Positions 1 through 5,942 of a stretch of DNA of 32,429 nt are shown here, piece by piece. The stretch comes from Paludibacteraceae bacterium. GTDB lineage: Bacteria; Bacteroidota; Bacteroidia; Bacteroidales; Paludibacteraceae. Location: contig JAFSWF010000058.1 in assembly GCA_017444615.1 (NCBI GenBank), forward strand, positions 1-32,429. Reading direction: 5' to 3'. A program made the translations under genes and the position numbers. Each line of letters starts with the position of its first letter. Positions within the stretch are counted from its first letter, which is position 1. Under the pieces are notes generated by a model. The model saw nothing but the letters and a program-made list of their open reading frames with translations, had not been told where the DNA came from and did not search any database.

Positions 1-228
1 TGACGGTGCTTTGCCGAGGAAAACCACTTCGGCGTTGGTCGGGATGCCTTCGGTACCTTGGAACACCTGCAGCGTAACATCATCGCCGATGATTTTTACC
101 ACCTGTGCCAACTTGCCGTTGACGGTAGCGAGTTCGTCGTTACCTACTCCTTCGGCTTTTAACGAGCAAGTAGCTTTGGTAATTGCAGTAATCTGCGTAT
201 ATATCTTTTGAAATGCTTTAATTGCCAT
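1..228 (-). CDS. ntpB: V-type ATP synthase subunit B, N-terminal part (cut by window edge)
   Basis: This is the first 76 codons of subunit B, the non-catalytic nucleotide-binding subunit that alternates with subunit A in the V1/A1 hexamer on the cytoplasmic side of the membrane. The visible protein begins MAIKAFQKIYTQITAI and continues into the small N-terminal beta-barrel (GKLAQVVKIIGDDVTLQVF, then GTEGIPTNAEVVFLGK). The catalytic region lies beyond the window. The ATG at 226-228 is preceded by a repeat array rather than a clear ribosome binding site. It follows subunit A by 58 bp in the same direction, which is the A-B order of Bacteroidota V-ATPase operons. Identification rests on the N-terminal barrel sequence plus context; the B rather than A assignment is firm because A is present next door. 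Confidence 0.85.
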   Translation of the reverse strand, partial: MAIKAFQKIYTQITAITKATCSLKAEGVGNDELATVNGKLAQVVKIIGDDVTLQVFQGTEGIPTNAEVVFLGKAPS

Positions 229-242
229 AAAACTATTTACGA

Positions 243-298
243 TTTAGTCATTTACCATTTACCATTTATTTTCTTCATTTAGCCATTTACGCATTTAT
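243..298. repeat. Heptamer array between ntpA and ntpB
   Basis: Imperfect 7-bp units of the ATTTACC type (TTTACCA, TTTACCA, TTTATTT, TTAGCCA, TTTACGC). The array runs into the 3' end of subunit A, so its last codons and stop codon are made of repeat sequence. Confidence 0.7.
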
Positions 299-2044
299 CT
301 GCTTTTCTGCAAGGAGTTCATCGAGTTTAGCTCGGTAGGATTCGAACTCGGGGCTATGGAACTCGCAATAGTTCATCTGCTTGCAGAGGTTGATGACACG
401 CTTGAAGTAATCGATTACCTCGAGGAAGGTATCAAAATCGTAGTCATGATTGCAGATATCCATCACCATGCGGAGCAAGTATTGCTGACGCTCGAGCGGA
501 CAAACAGCATCAATCTTATCGAAGGCGTCTTGTTGGAGGATGACGAAGTCAATGACTTCGGATTTCCAAAAGGCGATATGGTAATCAACAGGTACACCAT
601 CATCACCGAGGATGTTGATCTGCTCTTGGATTTCCTTACCGCGTTGGAGGTATGTCTTCATATCGTTGACCATCGGCAGCCACTCTTTATCAATGAGTTG
701 CGATATGTACTCTTCGAACTCAGGGTATTCCACGTATTTCGAATAGGAGTCGATGGGGTTCACAGCCGGGTAACGCTTGCGGTCCGCACGCGCCTGCTCC
801 AAAGCGTAGAAACAACGTGCCACTTTCTTGGTTCCTTCGGTTACCGGCTCTTTGAGGTTACCACCGGCAGGCGAAACGGTACCAAGGAAAGTGACTGAAC
901 CGGTTGCACCATTATTTAAATAAACGTATCCAGCGCGTGCGTAGAAAGCGCCGATGATGGCAGAAAGGTCCATTGGGAAGGCATCCTGTCCCGGAAGTTC
1001 CTCCAGACGGTTGGACATCTCACGGAGCGCTTGTGCCCAACGAGAAGTGGAATCCGCCATGAGGAGCACACGGAGTCCCATGGAGCGATAGTACTCCGCG
1101 ATAGTCATGGAGGTATAGACAGATGCCTCACGGGATGCCACCGGCATGTTAGAGGTGTTGGCGATGATGATGGTACGCTCCATCAGTTTGCGGCCTGTGT
1201 GCGGGTCTTCAAGTTCGGGGAACTCTGTGAAGGTCTCCACTACCTCGTTAGCACGTTCACCGCAAGCAGCGATGATGACGATGTCCGCTTCGGCCTGCTT
1301 GGAGATGGCGTGCTGAAGGACAGTCTTACCGGTACCGAACGGACCAGGGATGAAGCCTGTACCACCCTCGCAAAGTGGGTTCGCGGTGTCGATGGTACGT
1401 ACACCCGTTTCGAGGAGTTTGAATGGCCGCGGTTTCTCGCGATAAGCAAGGATGGCTTTCTTCACCGGCCATTTCTGCACCATCGTCACCTCGTGGTCTT
1501 GCCCCTCGGCGTCGGTCAGTACTGCGATCACTTCGTTGATTGTGTATTCGCCGGCCTTGACGATGGATTTGACGGTGTATGTGCCTTCGAAAACGAACGG
1601 AACCATGATCTTGTGCGGCTGGTGGTTCTCATCCACTTCACCAAGCCAAGCAGCAGCTTCGACCTTATCGCCTACTTTAGCGAGAGGGGTGAAGTCCCAT
1701 TTCTTGTCTTGGTCTAGCGGGTAATTGTACTCACCGCGTTGGAGAAAGACTCCGGTTAACTTGTCCAAATCGTTCTGCAAGCCATCGTAGTTACGGCTAA
1801 GCAGACCAGGACCGAGAGTTACTTCCAACATATGGCCGGTGAACTCTACGGCGTTACCGATTATCAGGCCACGTGTGGATTCGAACACTTGCGCATAGAC
1901 GTTTTCGCCTATTACTTTGATGACTTCTGCCATCAGTTTTTTGTCGCCTACCGAGATGTAACAAATCTCGTTTTGCGCCACAGGGCCATCTACCTGAACC
2001 GTTACCAAGTTAGCGATGACACCTTTTACTTTTCCTGTTGTCAT
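287..2044 (-). CDS. ntpA: V-type ATP synthase catalytic subunit A
   Basis: Catalytic A subunit (585 aa) of a V/A-type rotary ATPase; it binds and hydrolyses or makes ATP in the cytoplasmic V1 head, coupled to ion flow through the membrane part. Visible features: N-terminal barrel (about residues 1-75, GKVKGVIANLVTVQVDGPV), the A-specific non-homologous insert (about 110-200), Walker A GPFGTGKT near residue 235, the catalytic GERANEV motif near 262, the Walker B-like region RVLLMADSTSRWAQALRE, and the C-terminal helical domain. The P-loop has Thr where Ala or Ser is more usual. The order E, DUF2764, A, B is that of Bacteroidota operons. The C-terminal QINA and stop codon come from the adjoining heptamer array. 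In this phylum the complex is often thought to run on Na+ or H+; the ion cannot be judged here because the K subunit is outside the window. Confidence 0.97.
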   Translation of the reverse strand: MTTGKVKGVIANLVTVQVDGPVAQNEICYISVGDKKLMAEVIKVIGENVYAQVFESTRGLIIGNAVEFTGHMLEVTLGPGLLSRNYDGLQNDLDKLTGVFLQRGEYNYPLDQDKKWDFTPLAKVGDKVEAAAWLGEVDENHQPHKIMVPFVFEGTYTVKSIVKAGEYTINEVIAVLTDAEGQDHEVTMVQKWPVKKAILAYREKPRPFKLLETGVRTIDTANPLCEGGTGFIPGPFGTGKTVLQHAISKQAEADIVIIAACGERANEVVETFTEFPELEDPHTGRKLMERTIIIANTSNMPVASREASVYTSMTIAEYYRSMGLRVLLMADSTSRWAQALREMSNRLEELPGQDAFPMDLSAIIGAFYARAGYVYLNNGATGSVTFLGTVSPAGGNLKEPVTEGTKKVARCFYALEQARADRKRYPAVNPIDSYSKYVEYPEFEEYISQLIDKEWLPMVNDMKTYLQRGKEIQEQINILGDDGVPVDYHIAFWKSEVIDFVILQQDAFDKIDAVCPLERQQYLLRMVMDICNHDYDFDTFLEVIDYFKRVINLCKQMNYCEFHSPEFESYRAKLDELLAEKQINA

Positions 2045-2050
2045 AAGGAT

Positions 2051-2085
2051 ATTTACAATTTAATCATTTACCATTTATTCATTTA
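2051..2085. repeat. Heptamer array between DUF2764 gene and ntpA
   Basis: ATTTACC-type 7-bp units (TTTACAA, TTTAATC, ATTTACC, ATTTATT, CATTTAG). The array overlaps the stop codon of the upstream DUF2764 gene. Confidence 0.65.
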
Positions 2086-2697
2086 GGCGTCGAGGTTGAC
2101 ACCTTTTTTCAGGTCTGCTACGATGTCTCGAAAGACACGTTCGCCTTCTTCTACCGTAAGCAAGCTCCATCGATGTAGCATAGCGGCCTCGAGGTAGTAA
2201 GCAAATACCATCTCCGGCGAGAAGAAATCGAACTCCGTGCGGTGTTGCAGCCATTCAAAACGGATGGCATCCATTGCTTTCTCACGCTCCATCAGGTCTT
2301 CAATCTGCGCGAGGGCAAGAATAGCGGAGTAGTCACCGGACAGTTCATTGAGTCCGAAATCCTTCTGCGTAGTGTGTGTCCTGAGTTGCTCAGCGACCTC
2401 ACCCTCCCCTACTATCTGCGTCTTCGCGTCAAATCCGTGTTTGCGGCAGATCTGCGCTACAAGCACGTTATTCATGTCGCGGTTGAACTCAAACCACTCC
2501 CTGATAAACCGGTTCTTGGCCTTGAGTCCTTCTCCGAGTGTCTCTTCGTTAATGGGCGTGCGGAGCAAATCCAGCAGTTTCTTATCCGATGCCGATAACT
2601 GTTCATCAAGCAACTCTTCGAGTTTCTCGAGATTGATCGGAGCGTCAGAGCCTGCTTTCAGTTCGGGTAAGCCGGTTAATAAATACTCGTAAGTCAT
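2083..2697 (-). CDS. DUF2764 family protein of the V-ATPase operon
   Basis: Protein of 204 aa starting MTYEYLLTGLPELKAG. It matches in start, size and position the DUF2764 family, found between the E and A subunit genes of V-type ATPase operons in Bacteroidota and a few other phyla. Helical, acidic, with no signal peptide or membrane segment, so probably cytoplasmic; a role in assembly of the enzyme, or as the equivalent of a missing subunit (an archaeal-type C subunit is not seen here), is a reasonable inference but not shown. An in-frame ATG 27 bp upstream (2724) would add MVNDKMVNV, but those codons are pure heptamer repeat, so I take 2697 as the start. Its 3' end also falls in a repeat array. 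Confidence 0.85.
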   Translation of the reverse strand: MTYEYLLTGLPELKAGSDAPINLEKLEELLDEQLSASDKKLLDLLRTPINEETLGEGLKAKNRFIREWFEFNRDMNNVLVAQICRKHGFDAKTQIVGEGEVAEQLRTHTTQKDFGLNELSGDYSAILALAQIEDLMEREKAMDAIRFEWLQHRTEFDFFSPEMVFAYYLEAAMLHRWSLLTVEEGERVFRDIVADLKKGVNLDA

Positions 2698-2735
2698 GAC
2701 ATTTACCATTTTGTCATTTACCATTTGTCATTTAA
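2695..2735. repeat. Heptamer array between ntpE and DUF2764 gene
   Basis: Repeats of ATTTACC and TTTGTC type units (ATTTACCATTTTGTC, ATTTACCATTTGTC, ATTTA). The array supplies the stop codon of ntpE and a spurious upstream ATG for the DUF2764 gene. Confidence 0.7.
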
Positions 2736-3316
2736 AACAAAAGGTCAACGAGTTGGGGACGAAGCATTTCTTTGAAGTAAGCGATGAATTCCGCATCACC
2801 GAACGCCAGTTTGTAACCACCCTTAGCCGGTTGAATGGTGAAGTCGGTCTTGATACCCTTTACTTCTTGGATGGTCACGCCCTTATCGAGCAGGCCTTTG
2901 GCGTTTGCTGCGAAATATTTCTTCAATGCCTCTGCGTCTTTGGTCTCGATCACTACCTCGCCATCTTTCGCCATTTGCTCTGCGAGTTTAGCGATGAGGC
3001 CTTGCATGAACTTGGCATCAGCGGTAGCTGCTTTGACACTGTCTGCGGCGATTTTGTCTGCCAGCAGGTTGGTGATTTCGGTCTTGACAGCGTTCACACT
3101 CTGCTCAGCATAGAGTTTAAGCTCTGCACGCGTTTTTTTGTCCAGATCCGCTGCTTGGCTCTCAGCTCCTGCAATGATAGCATTGGCTTTGGCATTGGCA
3201 TTGGCAACAATTTCTTCGGCTTTGGCATTGGCTTTCGCAATAATCTCTTGCGCTTGAGCGTTGCCTTTCTCTACGCCTTCTGCGTAAAGTTTGTCGGTTA
3301 ATTCAGAAAGATTCAT
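2732..3316 (-). CDS. ntpE: V-type ATP synthase subunit E (peripheral stalk)
   Basis: Peripheral stalk subunit (194 aa) that links the catalytic head to the membrane part. The N-terminal half (about residues 10-100) is a long Ala/Lys/Glu-rich helix with a repeated AKANAKAEEIVANANAKANAI pattern, as expected for the coiled coil with subunit G/H; the C-terminal half (about 105-194) is the globular head-binding domain. It is the first gene of the operon, with a canonical promoter about 70 bp upstream and a repeat array at its 3' end. The family is poorly conserved, so the call relies on the helix-plus-globular architecture, size and operon position. Confidence 0.85.
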   Translation of the reverse strand: MNLSELTDKLYAEGVEKGNAQAQEIIAKANAKAEEIVANANAKANAIIAGAESQAADLDKKTRAELKLYAEQSVNAVKTEITNLLADKIAADSVKAATADAKFMQGLIAKLAEQMAKDGEVVIETKDAEALKKYFAANAKGLLDKGVTIQEVKGIKTDFTIQPAKGGYKLAFGDAEFIAYFKEMLRPQLVDLLF

Positions 3317-3383
3317 ATGTTATTCATTAATTAATTTATGCACGTGTAAAACGAATTTAGCGCATGCGCACACAATTCGGCTG

Positions 3384-3415
3384 CAAAGGTACAAAAAAAA
3401 ATTGACATGTGCAAA
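3384..3415 (-). promoter_or_regulatory. Promoter of the V-ATPase operon
   Basis: On the minus strand: -33 element TTTGCA (3415-3410), 18-nt spacer, -7 element TACCTTTG (3391-3384). This is the Bacteroidota housekeeping consensus. The predicted leader is about 60 nt. Confidence 0.8.
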
Positions 3416-3460
3416 TATTTTAGAAAAATTTCTCTTTTTGTAAAAAAACTTGCATCAATG

Positions 3461-3492
3461 CTTGCGTATATAAAATATTTTTTGTACCTTTG
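3461..3492 (+). promoter_or_regulatory. Promoter of rho
   Basis: CTTGCG (3461-3466), 18-nt spacer, TACCTTTG (3485-3492), giving a leader of about 60 nt. It lies back to back with the V-ATPase promoter. The 18 bases from the -7 element onward (TACCTTTGCAGCGGATTT) recur exactly at the promoter near 32086. Confidence 0.8.
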
Positions 3493-3556
3493 CAGCGGAT
3501 TTTGGGAGAAGAATCTTTTCTCTTGAATATTTTCAAGCACATATTATCTATTATTT

Positions 3557-5326
3557 ATGCAATACGAATTACAAAAACTCGAGCGTATGTCGCTCGACGA
3601 AGTGCGTGAAATTGCGAAGAATATGGGTCTTAATCCCCGTCGCAATCAATCGATACGCGAGATTAGTTATGCCATTTTAGATGCTCAGGCGGACGAGCGT
3701 GCTGCTCAGACGCAGGCGAAAGAAGACGCTCGTGCGGCAGCCGGTCAAGCGCCGAAACGCGAACGTACGCGTGGTGTGAAACGAGCTGCAGCCAAGATCA
3801 ACACAACGAACATGAAGAGCGAGCAAGTGTTGGCTACGTCCGGTTCTGAGAAAGAGGAGATGGCACAGATGCAAGAACAGCTGAAGGCGAATAATCATCG
3901 TCCTAACCGTACGGTTCAAAACGTGCAGCCTATTAACCTGACTACCCCACCGAAGGAAGAGAAAAAGGAAAAGGTACAAAGTACAAAGGAGGAGCCGAAA
4001 GTAGAAGAACCAAAGGCCGCCGAAGAGAAGCCGAAGAAGAAAACCACTTCGCGCAAGAAGAAAACAGAGGAAGCAAAGGAAGAGGTACAACGAGACGAAG
4101 TTCCAAGCACAAAGGAAGAAAAGAAAGCAGAAGAGAACACAGAAGCTAAAGCAACCCCTGAAGAGCCGGAGGCAGAAGAGAATGGATATCAATTGCCTAA
4201 CTTAGGAGAAAACGTGATTGCGATGGGTACTTTAGAGTGCGCACCGGACGGCTACGGGTTCCTTCGTTCGGCAGATTATAACTACCTGCCAAGTCCGGAC
4301 GATGTGTATGTAAGCAAAGAGCAAGTACGTATGTATGGTCTTAAGCCCGGCGACACGGTAGAATGCTCCATCCGCGTTAATCCTCAACCGGATAAGTTCT
4401 TCCCGATGGATAAGGTGATTCGCATCAACGGTTTAGCACCTGAGTTGGCGAAACAACGCGTGGCTTTTGAGAACTTGATTCCTCTGTTCCCTGACCAGAA
4501 ATTCAAACTGTGTACGGGTAAGAACGATCCGCTCAGCGTACGTATCATCGATTTGTTTTCACCTATTGGCAAGGGTCAACGTGGTTTGATTGTGGCACAG
4601 CCGAAAACCGGTAAGACCGTGTTACTCAAAGAGTTAGCCAATGCCATTCTAAAGAACAACCCCGAGGTTTATATGATTGTGCTGCTGATTGATGAGCGTC
4701 CGGAAGAGGTGACCGACATGGCAAGAAGCGTGAATGCGGAAGTGATTGCTTCGACCTTCGACGAGCCGGCCGAGAACCATGTGAAGGTTGCTAATATCGT
4801 TCATGAGAAAGCGAAACGATTAGTGGAGAGCGGACATGACGTTGTGATTCTATTGGATTCTATCACCCGTTTGGCACGCGCTTATAACACCGTAGCTCCT
4901 TCGAGCGGCAAAGTACTCTCCGGAGGTGTGGAGGCGCAGGCGTTACATAAACCGAAACGTTTCTTTGGTGCCGCGCGTAATATCGAGAATGGCGGTTCGC
5001 TGACCATCATCGCTACGGCTCTTACCGAGACAGGTAGTAAGATGGATGATCTCATCTTTGAGGAATTCAAAGGAACGGGTAATATGGAGTTGCAGTTGGA
5101 TCGTAAGTTGGCAAACCGTCGTATCTTCCCTGCGGTGGATATTCCTGCTTCGAGTACCCGTCGTGACGATTTGTTGTTACCGCAAGACGTTCTGACACGT
5201 ATGTGGCAGATTCGCAAGCAGTTGAGCGACATGAACGGACAAGAAGCTATGGAGAAACTGAAGAGTTACATGGAGCGCACAGAGGACAACGATGAGTTTT
5301 TGCTGGCCGTTAATGGTGCCCGTTAA
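3557..5326 (+). CDS. rho: Transcription termination factor Rho
   Basis: Hexameric RNA helicase that ends transcription (589 aa, longer than the roughly 420 aa E. coli protein). Domains: N-terminal Rho-N helix bundle (about 1-45, [18 protein letters not shown]); a long charged low-complexity insert (about 45-210, rich in Lys, Glu, Ala, Pro); cold-shock RNA-binding domain (about 215-290, GYGFLRS); ATPase core with Walker [11 protein letters not shown]-loop [13 protein letters not shown] and C-terminal RRDDLLLP. Insertions of this kind are normal in Bacteroidota Rho, and in Bacteroides thetaiotaomicron the disordered region has been linked to phase separation and gut fitness. Part of the insert (VQSTKEE and VPSTKEE) is encoded by a GTACAAAGTACAAAGG repeat of the type seen between genes elsewhere. 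It has its own promoter and is probably monocistronic. Confidence 0.97.
   Translation: MQYELQKLERMSLDEVREIAKNMGLNPRRNQSIREISYAILDAQADERAAQTQAKEDARAAAGQAPKRERTRGVKRAAAKINTTNMKSEQVLATSGSEKEEMAQMQEQLKANNHRPNRTVQNVQPINLTTPPKEEKKEKVQSTKEEPKVEEPKAAEEKPKKKTTSRKKKTEEAKEEVQRDEVPSTKEEKKAEENTEAKATPEEPEAEENGYQLPNLGENVIAMGTLECAPDGYGFLRSADYNYLPSPDDVYVSKEQVRMYGLKPGDTVECSIRVNPQPDKFFPMDKVIRINGLAPELAKQRVAFENLIPLFPDQKFKLCTGKNDPLSVRIIDLFSPIGKGQRGLIVAQPKTGKTVLLKELANAILKNNPEVYMIVLLIDERPEEVTDMARSVNAEVIASTFDEPAENHVKVANIVHEKAKRLVESGHDVVILLDSITRLARAYNTVAPSSGKVLSGGVEAQALHKPKRFFGAARNIENGGSLTIIATALTETGSKMDDLIFEEFKGTGNMELQLDRKLANRRIFPAVDIPASSTRRDDLLLPQDVLTRMWQIRKQLSDMNGQEAMEKLKSYMERTEDNDEFLLAVNGAR
3971..3992. repeat. Heptamer repeat inside the Rho disordered insert
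   Basis: GGTACAA-AGTACAA-AGGAGG, two to three 7-bp units in frame, encoding KVQSTKEE. A diverged copy (GTACAACGAGACGAAGTTCC...CACAAAGG) lies near 4085-4115. Confidence 0.5.
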
Positions 5327-5365
5327 ATCTTAATAATCGTGTATGTTTTCAGCACTATTTTAATC

Positions 5366-5402
5366 TCGGCTTGCCTTCGGCTTGCATTCGGCTTTCATTC
5401 GA
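5366..5402. repeat. Tandem TTCGGCTTGC repeat between rho and aroQ
   Basis: About three and a half imperfect 10-bp units (TCGGCTTGCCT, TCGGCTTGCAT, TCGGCTTTCAT, TCGACATGC). The flanking phrases AAATCTTAATAATCGT and AAATCTTAACAATAGT at 5325 and 5420 also resemble each other. No terminator or promoter is clear in this 121-bp gap. Confidence 0.6.
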
Positions 5403-5447
5403 CATGCTCTCGTGTGGCTAAAATCTTAACAATAGTAAATTTTGGAA

Positions 5448-5927
5448 ATGGTAACCATCGCTATATTGAACGGTCCTAATCTCAATCGTTTGGGCAAACG
5501 CAAGCCTGAGGTATATGGTTCTCAGACGATGGCACAGATTTTGCTGGATATCCAGCGGAGATGGCCCGATGTGCATTTTGTGTACCGGCAATCGAATCAT
5601 GAGGGCGACCTGATTGACTGGATTCAAAACCTCTCCCCGACCCTCCCCCAAGGGGAGGGAGATGAGGATGTTAAGGGTATCGTGCTGAATGCAGGTGGGT
5701 ATAGCCATACGAGTGTGGCGCTACGCGATGCGGTGGAAGAGAGCGAGGTGCCTGTTGTGGAAGTGCATATAAGCGATATTAGTCAGCGCGAGGCTTTTCG
5801 TCGTGTGAGTTTGCTCACGGACGTGTGCGCGCATAGTATAAAAGGTATTGGAACCCAATGCTACGCCAACGGCGTAGATTGGCTTCTCAATACGTTAAGA
5901 GTTAAAATGGTCGCTACGCGACGTTAA
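5448..5927 (+). CDS. aroQ: 3-dehydroquinate dehydratase, type II
   Basis: Shikimate-pathway enzyme converting 3-dehydroquinate to 3-dehydroshikimate in the cytoplasm (159 aa, near the usual 140-150). Family motifs are all present: LNGPNLNRLGKR, the catalytic Tyr in the lid (KPEVYGS), QSNHEG, LNAGGYSHTSVALRDA and the catalytic His in VEVHISDI, followed by FRRVSLLTDVC. The start is the ATG at 5448 (MVTIAILNGPN). Between DWIQ and GIVLNAGG, where family members have a few residues, there is an extra segment NLSPTLPQGEGDEDVK encoded by a GC-rich hairpin repeat (see 5628-5668). The last residues (VKMVATRR) are also repeat-like. The active-site residues are untouched, so the enzyme is probably functional. 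Confidence 0.95.
   Translation: MVTIAILNGPNLNRLGKRKPEVYGSQTMAQILLDIQRRWPDVHFVYRQSNHEGDLIDWIQNLSPTLPQGEGDEDVKGIVLNAGGYSHTSVALRDAVEESEVPVVEVHISDISQREAFRRVSLLTDVCAHSIKGIGTQCYANGVDWLLNTLRVKMVATRR
5628..5668. repeat. GC-rich hairpin repeat inserted in aroQ
   Basis: The element contains CCCTCCCC-CAA-GGGGAGGG, a perfect 8-bp stem with a 3-nt loop, preceded by CTCTCCCCGA. It lies in frame and encodes LSPTLPQGEGDE. A related element is in the gene at 31040. Confidence 0.75.
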
Positions 5928-5941
5928 AATCGTTAAACTGT
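5895..5941. repeat. GTTAAA-type array at the end of aroQ
   Basis: Units GTTAAGA, GTTAAAAT, GTTAAAAT, CGTTAAACT with a small GTCGC-TAC-GCGAC hairpin in the middle. It covers the last codons of aroQ and the gap before the next start codon. Confidence 0.5.
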
Positions 5942-5942
5942 T

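Noticed and set aside
1031..1717. Long open frame opposite the V-ATPase A subunit gene
   Set aside because: It lies wholly antisense to a well-conserved gene, has no recognisable protein features and no promoter; it is a shadow of codon use in ntpA.
287..3316. V-type ATPase genes as a sign of archaeal contamination or transfer
   Set aside because: Operon order with DUF2764 and the promoter type are normal for Bacteroidota, which commonly carry V-type ATPases.
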